From NCBI RefSeq assembly GCF_000150275.1, contig NW_002060946.1, forward strand, positions 282,678-346,677: a DNA stretch of 64,000 nt, written 5' to 3'. Origin of the DNA: Trichoplax adhaerens. Its lineage: Eukaryota > Placozoa > Uniplacotomia > Trichoplacea > Trichoplacidae. The notes under the pieces are model-generated. The model saw only the letters and a program-made list of their open reading frames with translations, was not told the DNA's origin and did not search any database. Each line of letters starts with the position of its first letter. Position 1 is the first letter of the stretch. Both the position numbers and the translations under genes were made by a program. Of this stretch, positions 1-12,461 are shown in pieces.

Positions 1-270
1 GATGCATCGATCACAATCAATCCAACCAGTATTCTCCATTTGCTGTACAGTACAAGTGCATCGATCACAATCAATCAATCGTATTCGCGATTTGCTGTAC
101 AGATGCATCGATCACAATCAATCCAACCAGTATTCTCCATTTGCTGTACAAGTGCATCGATCACAATCAATCAATCCCATTCTCGATTTGCTATACAGTA
201 CAAGTGCATCGATCACAATCAATCTAACCAATATTCTCCATTTGCTGTACAAGTGCATCGATCGCTACAA
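1..270. repeat. Minisatellite, about 5 units of 46-56 bp
   Basis: Five tandem units each start with the core GCATCGATCACAATCAATC (near positions 4, 59, 105, 154 and 208), with a partial unit near 257. Each continues through a CAGTATTCTCCATTTGCTGTACA-like or TTCGCGATTTGCTGTACA-like segment. Two unit types seem to alternate, one with an AACCAGTATTCTCC interior and one with a TCGATTTGCT interior, which suggests a higher-order dimer. The array runs to the window edge and probably continues to the left. The overlapping ORFs only read through the repeat. Confidence 0.9.
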
Positions 271-2220
271 TTTTTGAGTAGGAATCTCCGTTCAGGCTGG
301 GAATGCAGCCATCCATGTGAATGGATTTCTATTGCTAAATTGCCGAAAGCTACAACTTAGCTGAAATCGGACAGCATAAGCTGGCGTGAGACGCACTATC
401 GAGCCTGGACAGACTAGTGGATACTCTCACAACAGTAGCTCAATAAATCCTCTTACAATTTAGTAATCCATGACTGTACTGTACTGTATACAGATTAATC
501 AATCTTGGTGAATTAAGTTGTCAGTCTAACAATCATAAAGATGACTAAAATCTTTCTGGTAGACGTGTATTGAATAATTAATTAATCCATGATTATGTAC
601 ACTGCCAGTTCATCGTCCGATCCACTGCACAGTGCACAAGAATGAGCTAAGGGATCAGGCTTAGACCTGAGAAAGGCCCGGTTTATAAACACTAAACTAA
701 AATTAGACCTCGTCTTTCCACTCCACACTGAAATACTTCACAACTAACTCACCATTTTACTCCATGACTGAATAGTACTGTCATCAACCGCTAGAAGAAG
801 ATTTCAAGTGGTCATAGAGCAGCACACCTGAGGCATGATGAGCTAAGCGATCAAACTTAAAAGGTGCAAAACTAAAAGTCAAGATTCGATCTGGTCTCCC
901 CACACTAGTAGACAGTAGTTCAAGCATTGTTCATCAGTACAGTACAAGTATATCGATTGCCTTGAGCTAAACAATCAGACTTGAGGGGATATAAACAAGA
1001 AAATACCAAGTTTAATTCGATTTGATCTTTCAATTCTACTTGAATATATGGTTTATATGGAAAATTGCTCAACGGGCCATGGCAACATTGACCAGTTAGC
1101 TCTGTTTAGACTGAACATGCGTACACTATCGCTAAAAGTTTACTGTATTAGGTTACCATAGCGACCATGCACAGTAAAGTAAAATAGGACAAGAGAAGTG
1201 TAAAAAAGACTTGGATTCAAATTCTTCTTCTATAGTCTACACTATAAGCAAGGGTTATGCTTTCAACCTAATATCACCGGGTGGGGAGAGTTGTACTGTA
1301 GATATGTGCGCCTTATTTTATTATCAAACCACAGCAGAATTTGATCTAGTGTTGAAATAAGTACTCGACTGAATATTACCATATTAGCGCTTTGCTTAGT
1401 GTTCTAGTCAAGAGTGACAAGTCGATGGTTCTCTTATTCCGATACATTTTAAAATAAAACAATCTTCTTTCTTGACATTGGACATTTTTATCCCTAATCG
1501 ATATTCACTACAACGACAGCCTAATTGAAAGTGACACCATAACCACCGTAGGCCTTCGTTAAATAATATTCGATCAACTTTACCACAAGTCTCATCAATC
1601 TATCTCCAAAATGGTAACATCAAACGAAATTCAATTATTAAAAATTATAAACCAATTCCATTTCAGTTCAATATATTATTCTATTCTTGACAGAAGAAAT
1701 AGTTTTACGAGCACAACTGGAAACTATCCTAGCGTAGTAAAATACTATATAGATACAGTGTATATACAGTACTTACTAAAATTTTATAATTATTCATCGA
1801 AGCGGTTATCATTATTTCGGATTATAGTATTTAGTGCGTTGACTACTATCTACTATGCACTAGACAGCAATTATTGATATGAATCCTTTATATTCCAATG
1901 GTGCCAATGATGCCATAGTTAGTCGCTGTTTATGAATATTAACCAATTTAATTTTAACTGTCACTTTAAAGTAATAGGATTGTGTTGTGTATTAAATGTC
2001 TATCCTCAGATCTAATATGCAGTATTTGATCGCGGTTATTATTCTAAAATGGAAATCACTCGTAATTAAAACGCTGTAGTGTAAAATTTAGTTGTGTGTA
2101 AAATTAGTCTCCATCAAATACTGTTAGATGGTATTTATTACATTGTAAAATTAGATAAGATCTTACTCATATTGGGACATTATACTCAAAGTAACCGCAG
2201 TACAATCATGTTTCCATAGG
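271..2220. other. Intergenic, no recognisable gene
   Basis: About 1.9 kb of AT-rich sequence. The 88-codon ORF near 1611-1877 is low-complexity and has no recognisable domain or splice context, so I do not call it a gene. The stretch must include the MNS1 promoter and 5' UTR. A good splice acceptor (TTTCCATAG) ends at 2220, so an untranslated first exon of MNS1 may lie here. Confidence 0.6.
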
Positions 2221-2243
2221 CTTCAATACGACGAGCTGGTTAT

Positions 2244-5200
2244 ATGAAAAATTTTCAACCGGCAAAAATGCAAGAACGCGCTCATAAACAAGACGAATTA
2301 CGAAATGATTTAGCAGTGAGAATGCAGAGAGAACGCATGTTACAGGCGAACTTAGAAAGTGAAGAACGAGTTGAAACGAAACGGTTTATCAGACAAGTGC
2401 AGAAAGAAGAAGAAGAAAGACATATGGCTCAAGCCTTATATGAGGTAGATATACAAGTTTTACTATTATGGCCCTTGTAGGAGAGGAGCCAATCTTATAT
2501 TAAGATATTACATATAGCACGTTTAATAAAAATAATTGAATGTTGTTACATTAAAAGGCTGAGGAGCAGAAAAGGATACGCTTTGAACTTGCTGAGCAGG
2601 AAGAGCGGCTAGCCAAAGAGTTAGAACGTCGTAAAGCTGAAAGAATGCGCTTAGAGAAACTTCGACAACAAATTCGCGAAAATAGGTTTGTAGTTAACTA
2701 TTATGTCAACTGTAAAGAAAAATCATACTGATTAATAAATTGCTGCCCAAAAGTTTTACCTCCTGCGAGTAGTCGCACGAACAATATACACTCCATGCTA
2801 ATCATAAATTTTTATTACTTAACCTAACATAGCCCGGAACTACGAGAATTAGAAAGTAGACTTAAGGCTGCCTATATGAATCGTGAGAGAGCGGCTCAGA
2901 TAGCCGAAAAGAAGGCTAGATCATTAGATAAGCAGGTCAGATAGTGTTAAATAATTGTAAACAGTGGAAAGTTTTTGATCAAAAAAATTTTATTATCTGA
3001 AATAAGACAATCATATTATTATTTACATGTATGATATCAATTTGTTGACGTTTCCAGAAAGATCAAGATGAGATCGCTAAAATGATTCAAGAAGAGATTC
3101 TCCGAGCGGAAGAAGTTGAAAAGCAGTTGGAAGAAAATAAAGCTAAGCAAAAAGTTCAATACAAGGCACAAATTCAACAACAACTTGATGAAAGGGTGAG
3201 TTGTTATTCTTGATTAAATCGTAAAGTATGGTCTATTTAATCCATGTAACGATCTATACCTTAATATTGATTGCTAGTAGCCTCTACTACACTATTTTAT
3301 CGTGCGTGCACTCGGTCTTAAATCTTGTCATCTATAGCCTACCAGTAAAGCCTATGTATATTTCTTTATTCATATAGAAAACGTATTCCAAGATAGTAAC
3401 GCTAAATATGTTAACATACTTAAATTACTAGATAAAATTGTATTCAGTTTTGAATTTGAGTTTATTTCTTGCGAAGTATTATATTAATTAAGGCTATAAA
3501 TAGGGCAATTAATTTGTGTTAATGATTGCTGATATATAGCTTAATTGACACTCTGTGATGCCTCTTTCCTTTCAAATCGATTTCATTGAATTATCAAATT
3601 ATTATAGGAAGAACTAAGAAAACAGGCGTATGAAGAGTTTCTTAAGGAAAAACTTATGATAGACGAAATTGTACGCAAAATTTACGAAGAAGATGAAAGG
3701 TAACCATGCAATCCAAATCTAAATCGTAATGGGTACTATTTTAAAAATTTTATAACCAACTTTGAAAATAATTACTGCACTATTTAGAGAAAAGCAATTA
3801 CGCTTTGAGAAACAACGTGCTACGCAAAGGTACATTGAGGATTTCAAAACGCAGCGTGAAGAGGTATCATACATGTCATATTTATATGAAAATATTGAAC
3901 GTAGCGACTCTCATTACAATTAATTACTTCCCATGATGGTTTTTAGTGGAAGCAACAAGAAACTCAACGCATGGAAGAGGAAAATCAAAAGATTTTACGA
4001 TATGCTAAGCAGCAAACGGAAAGGGAAGAAGAGCGAATGGAAAAGAGGCGACAGGAAGATCAAGCAAAAGCTGAGCTACAAGATAAAGTAAGTTTTCGTT
4101 ATATTATGTAGTTATTGTTTCGAAAGATAGATTTTGTTACACGATATATTCTTCTGGCAGATTTAGTTTCATCTTTAGTATACATAAACTCATTATTACG
4201 TTGCTTCTGTCGATACCTTTGTATGGAATATAGCTTGCTACAGAAATGAAGAGAAAGCAGGAGGCTGTAGAAGAACTAGAAAGGTAATCATTTAGAGAAT
4301 GCAATAAATTTTTAATTATGAAATTGCTGTCCAATATGGTTTCTTAAATTATGATCAATTGCTATCGATAGAATTCGTGAAGACTTATACTTGGAAGAAC
4401 AGGAAGAGAAAGAAAGGCAAAAAGAAATGGTATCTATCTATTTATCTAGTTATATCCTTATCTAGTTTCTGTAAAATTTATCGAAATTGGCACGTTTGAA
4501 TTTCTTTAAAATTGACATATATTTTCAGTTGTATGTAATCTATTAATTAAAATTTCAATCGTATAGGTTGAGATAGAGAAACGTATAAGACAGCGTCTAG
4601 CATTGCAGAAAACTTACGAGATTCAATTGCAAGATAAAGAAATGCGCAAAATTAAAGAAAAGGAAGAAGAGGAAGCTTTCAGATATCAAGTTAGTGCTTT
4701 AATCTTTATTTCATAAAATAAGATTAAGTGAACTCATCATACGCTCCATGTCATTATCCCTGATATTTTTTTAGTCGATTCATTAATTATGTTAACATAT
4801 TCATTGCATTTTAGATGTTGGCCAAATTTGCAGCTGATGACAAGCTGGAACAAATCGGTGCGCAAAAGCGTCGCATGAAGCAGCAAGAACATAAACGTGC
4901 TGTCGAGAAATTGATTGATGAACGAAGAGCTAAAAGAGAGCTTGAAAGAGTGCGTAATTGCGAAATCTTATCTATTTTTAACGTCTACAATTATCCACCA
5001 TTCGAAGTACTAACTTTGCATTCTGTTTGGCATAACTAGCAAGCTGAACTTAAATCTAAAGAAGAAGAAAAAGAAATGGAGAAGTTCAGACAACAAATTA
5101 TTGAAGATGAAAGGCAGAAGCTGCTTCGTGAGCATGCTTCAAAGTTGTTGGGATATTTGCCAAAGGTAAGCAATTCACCCTTATTAATTAGAAAAAGGCT

Positions 5201-5397
5201 AATTATGTGTACGAATAAAGTGTACTATACTTCGAATAATGAGTAATGCAGATTTTAATCATCTTAATCTGAATTTATGATTATAATCTTAGGGTGTACT
5301 ACGCAGTGAAAACGATTTAGATTTTTTCGACAATGACTTCCGAACTGAATATGCAAGGCAAAATGTAGATCCTTTTGCTAGTGAAGATTTCTCTTAG
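2244..5397 (+). CDS. MNS1: Meiosis-specific nuclear structural protein 1 (MNS1) orthologue
   Basis: MNS1 is a long coiled-coil protein that lies inside ciliary doublet microtubules (a microtubule inner protein) and is needed for motile cilia and sperm flagella. Thirteen exons join in phase: 2244-2444, 2558-2685, 2833-2935, 3058-3195, 3608-3699, 3788-3863, 3947-4087, 4234-4283, 4372-4429, 4567-4689, 4815-4949, 5040-5165 and 5293-5397. They give 491 residues, close to the roughly 495 of vertebrate MNS1. Nearly all of it is charged helix rich in E, K, R and Q. The block ELRELESRLKAAYMNRERAA and the C-terminal LLGYLPKGVL segment are family signatures. The exon is open upstream to an acceptor at 2220, so a further 5' exon is possible; I chose Met 2244 because the length then fits the family. 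The gene is convergent with NAXE. Confidence 0.88.
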
Positions 5398-6597
5398 ATC
5401 AGATAGACGTAACACTATCTGGAAATAGCACCTGCAACAAGTGATAAAATCTCTGTCAATTTCGCTTTATGGAAAAGTAATGTATTTATGATATTCTTTG
5501 TTAAATAACAACCATGTTGTACGACTTTCGTAACGATTTATAATGCTACAACCACTTTAAACTGTACCGCTGATTGATTTCGAGGCTTTATCATTGAAGG
5601 TAAATAATGATGCTAATGTATAAATACCACGTTCTTAAAATTTGTTACAGTATATAGCGCACTTTCATTACTTCATTTGATTTCAGATCAACTATTATAA
5701 AAAATGTGCGACAGCTAATGGCAGATTTCCATTTGTACTTTCGTCAATTCAAAACTACACCATAAGCTGATTTCTTTCTTATTCCAGTTTTAGTTGCATC
5801 GTACACGCAGATCTTATTCTATGGTAGTCTATTCAGTTTTGAACATATTAACGCTAACCAATAAAAGTGAGGTGCTATGTTAAATTATAGCCATCTCTTT
5901 AATTTTAGACATTATAGTAAGTTCAAAGGATAAGATTTGTAATTTCTTGCTTAAGATCTGTGGAAACAATGCTTGATAGGTTTATAATTATCCGAGTAAC
6001 TGATAATGCTCATCTTTAAATGCTTGTTGATGAGTCAATCGTGATGAAATATTTTAGTAAATGCTACTAATTCGGACGCTTGTTAATATAGCATTTAAAG
6101 TAAATGATCAATAAATAGGAATCAATATTGTTATCAATATATGAGATGATACAAAGTACTGATATGATTGCATGAACATTTAATACCGACATCAGTGATA
6201 TCTATATAGATCTACGAATCCTTTAGAGACTAATTTACTTTATTTCCAATGAGATACTTTATATTGCACCATCCAATAACTATAATTGCTCAATCAAATA
6301 TAGGTTTATGTACGTGTTTACCTCTCATTTGGGATTGTACTTTTGCCTAGTTTGTTATTGAGGATTATACATATTAAATATGTATCTTGTAGTAAGTCTC
6401 ATTTATTGATAGATCTTTTATTAAATAATAGATCAACGCTGAACAACCTTATACAGTATGATAGAGTAGTAGGAATAGTATTCAAAGTTATCCTTTATCG
6501 ATGGTGATGCTCCTTCTTAACATGTCGAAATTTAGCGAGTTGGTCGTGACAAGCCAGTAAAATAGGAGTGTAGATGTGATAACTCGTTTTGCACGTG
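5398..6597. other. Convergent intergenic spacer (MNS1 / NAXE 3' ends)
   Basis: About 1.2 kb between the stop codons of MNS1 (+) and NAXE (-). It is AT-rich with no coding signal. It must hold both 3' UTRs and polyadenylation sites; an AATAAA on the plus strand near 6112 is one candidate for MNS1. Confidence 0.6.
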
Positions 6598-8926
6598 TTA
6601 TATTTTTGACAGTTTGGTAATATCCATTACACAATCCGTTCCTGGATATGGCGGAAGATCCATTTGGTATTTGTTTTGTAAAGTGTTTGGAACAAAGCGT
6701 CCTCCAAGGTAATGAACTCGACCATTGAAATATCTAGCACATAACTTAGGTGCTGTCAAGGAAATCAACATATCAGGCTGAATACCATTTGGGTCTCCAC
6801 GTTCTACATCCCATCCTACTCATATGAAAGTAAGATACCAAATTATCCAATGCTAAAGAACAGAGTCAATTATTAAAATTGAAGTATTCGAACCTGAAGG
6901 TACATCAACAGAACAGATAGGTAATCGCGATTCCTTTAATTTACTTAACACATCATCGAAAGGAGGTCTTGGACTACCTTTAAAACTAAATCCAAATAAT
7001 GCATCGACAATTAAATCATACTTTGCTTCTAAGTCAGTCACCGCAGATAATTGGGTTCCATCAAGGAATTCAATTTCCATTTTTTGACATTGTGTAACAA
7101 GGTTGTTGAATAATGTTTTATTGGGTCGTTTTGGATAGTATATTGTTGGTCGAAAACCCTATGACGGAATTATAATTAGAAATCTTTACAATACCTTGAG
7201 AGTGCATAAAAATTGATGACTTTTCTCTGTAGAGAGAAGAATGAATTTGTTTCAGATTAAAATCTGAAACCTACGATCTGCTTGGATTGCTTTATCATTG
7301 ATAATTATCATATTCAGAAAATCTTGATATAGTATGTACTTGTTAATCGATCTTTTATGCGAAATATTCTGAAATGGATGTTATAGGTATCTATAGTTTA
7401 GTATTTCTAGCAAGCACAGTAATACTGTGGCGTTTTTTCTAGTAACGCGTGCTTTTTATTTAGATAATGTAAGCATTCACTTTTAACGCGCTAAAACCAT
7501 AAGGCTACAGTTACTACTACAATTACACTACGATACTTTGGGCAATGAAATCAGTTTCTGACGTGCACGTTGATATGCTTACTTATTTAAGAGTTCGCTT
7601 TCGCAAGTACGAATAGTAGGGACGTAACATTCATAGGCTGCTAATTAAGTCAGGGAATTCAAATATAGCTATGATTGATTCTAGCGATGCTTACTCATGT
7701 TATGCGGTATAATATCATTATTACACTTACAAATAATAAGAGATGTCTTGCAGCTACTAAGCCATCACCTCCGTTGTTGCCTGGTCCACAGCAGACTAGA
7801 ACATTTCCGGCTTTGTAAGTTTTACCAACAGCAACAGCTACACTAAGTCCAGCCACTTCCTATCAAAGTTGAAGAGGTTGCAAAGTTATATACCAAAGTA
7901 AAAGAATACAACCTGCTCATTTGAACGTACGGACATTCGTTAACATTTTATAACTGGTGCTGGTACGTCTTATACTGTACGATATTAGTTAACAGATTTA
8001 GAGAGTAAGTCACAATAATATCGCTCTGTTTAATAAGTATATCAATTTATAATAGGCCCAGGTGAAACTAGATCTAAGTAAGCTATGCATTAGTGCGATT
8101 GAGCATGATGGTTAAATTAAAGAATGAATCGTTCACCTACAATGCGTATAATGATTTAGCAATGTTTATCAAGCAGATTAGTTTGTTGGCTTCGATACTA
8201 TAGGTCTGAGCAAGCTATAGTACATAGCGGTGTTGTAGCAAACCAGCAACCTACGATTTGGAGTAGCATTTGCCTACCGATTTTGATTGTAAATCACAAT
8301 ATAGCGAGGTGTATTAAGCACATTAGTTTGTTGGCCTCAACGTAACAAACATTTCAATTCATTTAAGGTCTGAGCGAGCTATAGAGTACTGTTCATGATG
8401 ATTGATACAACAGTCAATGAATAACTTACAATCTTGCATAACATTTATCTACCGATTGCAGTTGCAAACAACAATAATATATAGCAATGCTCCTCCTGTA
8501 CAGTCCATACGTATGATTGTAATGATATATTATTAAGTACGTCAATTTGTAGTAGTATTTGCATATGGATGATGGTGAATAAGCAAAAGCTATATTACTA
8601 TTGAACGACAAGGTACTATGACAACAATTTAAGATTAATCTGTATTTGTATCTATTCTATTTCAAGCGTTTCAATAAAACAGGTAGTTTGCAGCAATTAC
8701 AAATGCTATCCATGATCTAGCTGATCGATGATGAGATCAGTAAATCAAAGTGAGAAATTACCATCAACTGATCCACGCTGAATTTGTAGTCATTAAATAG
8801 CTCTATATCGACATTTTGTGCTTCTTCTTGTGTTAGTAGTTTCATTGTGCGTTGCAAGCGTAGACAAAATAATGGTGATTTAATCGTAGAACCAATGAAT
8901 ATATTGAAAAGTGTCAATTTGGGCAT
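6598..8926 (-). CDS. NAXE: NAD(P)H-hydrate epimerase
   Basis: NAXE (YjeF N-terminal fold, also called APOA1BP) epimerises R- and S-NAD(P)HX, the damaged hydrated cofactors, so that NAXD dehydratase can repair them. Four exons on the minus strand, 8762-8926, 7731-7859, 6894-7158 and 6598-6815, join in phase to give 258 residues. Visible signatures are [10 protein letters not shown] and FSVDQLM near the N terminus, the glycine-rich [17 protein letters not shown] loop, [22 protein letters not shown] with the catalytic-region Asp, and [12 protein letters not shown], ending with YHYLGGRF-like HYLGGRFVP. The first 27 residues are hydrophobic and basic without acidic residues, fitting a mitochondrial presequence; Met28 could be an internal cytosolic start. 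Upstream, it is divergent from MYO5. Confidence 0.95.
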
Positions 8927-11900
8927 AGTACCAAATCGGTAAATGTTCTAATGTCGTCTTGGTAGTAGGGACCGGCTACTGCACATACTGTAGTACACTA
9001 AGTATAGTGTACAGTACAGTCAGTGCTTGAATTTTTCCTACTGTACCTGTCCCTTTGCTTGGTTTTATATTCTTGACTGTACTGTCCAGCCGTAGTATAG
9101 TATGTAAGCAAGTATGGGTGACACTACTTTTGATGGCAATTCAGTTTATAATTATAATGATTGGTATACCTGTAGCAAAAATAGTGTCATGTACGTATTG
9201 ACAGCATGAAATGAATCACCTCTTGTCCCTCCTTATTTTGTTGTATTGCTCACCTTTTGCAGCACTGTACTTAATAAGTAGTCCATATCCTAATGCAAAT
9301 AAATATCATAGACACTTATCATCCAGTCTAGTAGACTGAGCTAATGCAGGTGGTTACACAAACACCCTTTATATTATACTTGACTTTATACGCACACCAC
9401 AGAAATAATAGACAGGGCTTTACTGTTTCGTGTCATTAATGCTACTCGTTGCTAGTCTACACTGTACAGTATACGATCGTGTACTTACACTAGTTTTTTA
9501 CTACACATCTATGTTATCATCATAATCATGTTCTGCAGTTATCCTCCTACTTGTACATATAAACTTGAATTAGTTTATAATTTATTTAGCAAATCATGAC
9601 TTTCGTTATTCACCCTGACGTTGCCCTCGAACTTAATTCTACTGTACAGTACTGTACAATGTGATCTGCTTTCTTCGATATGCTTGAATAGTATCAAAAT
9701 TAATGACGCTTATACGACAAGTAAAACGCCTCTAAAATACCATTCACTATTAAAACCATGCATTTGCCATCCATTGAATTTTTGGTACAACTTGATGCAA
9801 AAATTGCACTATCGAATGGAAGGCATCACGTTGTATCTAGTACAGTATAGTACAACCATTGGAATGCTACTGTTGTAGCTGTAGTAATACTGTACATTAC
9901 TTTAGCGTAAAAAGTGTGACTACAAGTCCATGGCCAATCGATGGACTGTGATATTTTTAAAAGAGAATTTCTCTTCCAAATCACTCGCCTAACATTCTCT
10001 GTCTGCTTCTTCTACTTGTACAGTCTGGCGGGTAGAATGGGCCTTTTTCTACAGCTAAGCCACAATAATACCACTGTTATTCAACATCGTCATTAAAGTA
10101 TTCTACCACAGTCAAAAATGATAGAAGCAAGTGCGCCATTAGCGATTGCAATTTACAGCCTTGCCTGTCTGTCCACGTAGCCATAGTTTGACTACGGTAC
10201 CGTAGTCAAACACTATACAGTAGAGTAGCTGTGTGTTGACCACCTGCAGGCTAGACACTGCAATCACTATCGAGGTAGCCCGCCCTGCCCACTCTCAATG
10301 ATCTTCCGTTAAGTATACATACAGATATACCGATGGACGTTTGTACCCTCTCCCAGTATACCGTTGTAGAAGACGATAGCAGTCGTTGAAGTAGACCCAG
10401 TCGAGGTCAAATCAGCACGGCAAACTCGTCCAAGCTGTGCGTGTAGGGGTGATAATGAAAGCAGCCTTGTCAAGGCACCGAATCATCGCCGCATTAAATT
10501 AAACAACGACTACAATTCTGAACTTGGTATGCAAGCACAAGTTCGCTTGAAATAGCTTTGAGTGGTCGGTATTTGTTAGCAATCGGACATGACGACTGAA
10601 CAACTGTATACCAAAGTAAGTACAGGGCGTGTATTTTTCTATCGTTGTAATTTCTTGATCGTGTCTTGCTCATGTTGATTAATACCAATCAGTCATCACT
10701 TCTAGCGATTGTACCTCTACTGAAAGGGATCGCATGAAAACATAGATACAGTAGTTACTTGATGGTGATGATTTCAATATTTTATCGTCGATACTTGATC
10801 CATGTTTAGTACCAGAGTGATTTTGTACTACTGTAGTTTGAAATCGATAAAAGTTTGCAATGAGAATTCAATCAGTGGATACAGTATTTCAACAAGTAAT
10901 TTGAATGTTTCAATGCTATTGATCAAGTGGACAGGATACTGTAGTCTTACTGTATTGACGATCGAAATTTACGGTCAACGGCAGTAATTGGAGCCTTCTC
11001 ATTAAAATCATACTACGACTACATTGTCAATAGACTCCAATTCAATACTACGTTGACATTGAAACATGGTTACTGACATCCTTTTGGATGCTGTTAAAAC
11101 ACACTTTTGGGGGAGGGCTACCAAATTTCTATCGAGGTGTTATACCAACAGGTATTTTGCATTTAGACTACATGTCCGTACAGTTAGATAAAGACCGAAG
11201 CTGCCCTACATAAATTGAAACTTTCTATTTTCATTATTTATACTGTACCATACTCGCTTGGAGATTAGGTTAGATGGAAACTGCCGTCAGGCTAAAAATT
11301 CAATAAATATTCTGTAGCGCTAAACGATGACTACGACAAATCAGTTTAGTCGACGATCGTACCGTCTAGACCTGACTACCGTCCATAACCGAAATAGATG
11401 CCAATCCCTTTTACTCTAGGTTTGGAAAACCTTTCATTAACTGATTTTATTATTATACAGATCTTAGGACATGGTTAATCTTCAGTTACTTTGGCGCCCA
11501 CTCAATTTCTAGTTAATATAGATAGATTAAACATGTCTGCTGATCACTGGTGCGATAAGTAACGACAGTAATTACTGTATGTCGACCGTATCAAGTCCAT
11601 GCAGAAGCATGCGATGAATATTCAGTAGACGGCAGTATTATGCAAACAAAGTCATGTCATCAATTGGATCATTACTATCGCCAGTCTATTTCAACTGGCA
11701 TAAATAGAACACACTGCAATAAATCATATCAATCCAATCTTCCTACCTATTACTGAGATTCATATTTAGCCGGCATATTATAATCGCTCTTTATGCTTTA
11801 TTCTACGATCAGGCACATGCCAGTCCATTGAGTGAGCAATACATAAACGCCTTGAATCACACTGCCTGACCATATTGCATAATTGAAAGACCATATATGC

Positions 11901-12461
11901 ACCATAATTTGGGGATGCTTTTGATACTGTAGCATTATACGCTTAGCGCTGACCGGAAGGTATATAGTAAGGAGACAAGAGTCGCTATAGTAACGCCTGT
12001 AGTATGCAGTCGCTACGCAGTGACTCTCTACTTTACCACAGTTACACAACATGGTGGAGAATGATAGAGGCTAAATATCGCCAACCTGTTGTTTAAAAAT
12101 ACATGTTATAACGTTGATAGCAAGTCGTAAAATGAGAACAAATTAATCAGGGTGTACACTGAAATTCAATGACTGAACCAAGGTTTAAGTACAGTAGACT
12201 GTATTCAATATACTATGATGGCATGACAGGGATTCTAGTAGGCGATGGCTTTGTTAACAAATAATTTAGTAGCAGCATTTTCACCAACTTCTACAATATA
12301 AAGGGATGATTCGAATAGGTAGAATTCAATGGAAAGACTAGTAAAATCAATAATAGAAATGTTCGTCTATAACCATAGAAATATCCCGATCTAGCTGCTG
12401 TTGTAATATTGGATGCAATACTTGTAATAAACAAATGATAATTATCTCTCATTAATTTTAG
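8927..12461. other. Large divergent intergenic region (NAXE / MYO5)
   Basis: About 3.5 kb without a convincing exon. It contains several GTACTGTACAGTAC-like palindromic runs (for example around 8990-9070 and 9640-9660) and a perfect 26-bp palindrome at 10186-10211. It must include promoters of the two flanking genes and the first coding exon of MYO5. Candidate mini-exons for that start are ATG 12245 (8 codons, donor at 12269) and ATG 12329 (4 codons, donor at 12341). Both are in phase with the next exon, and I cannot choose between them. Confidence 0.5.
10186..10211. repeat. Perfect 26-bp palindrome
   Basis: The sequence reads GTTTGACTACGGT followed directly by its exact reverse complement, with no spacer. 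It could form a cruciform or hairpin or be a dimeric protein site. It lies in the NAXE/MYO5 intergenic region, away from any exon. Confidence 0.9.

Noticed and set aside
1611-1877. 88-codon plus-strand ORF
   Set aside because: Low-complexity, Tyr/Ile/Ser-rich translation typical of AT-rich non-coding DNA; no domain or splice context.
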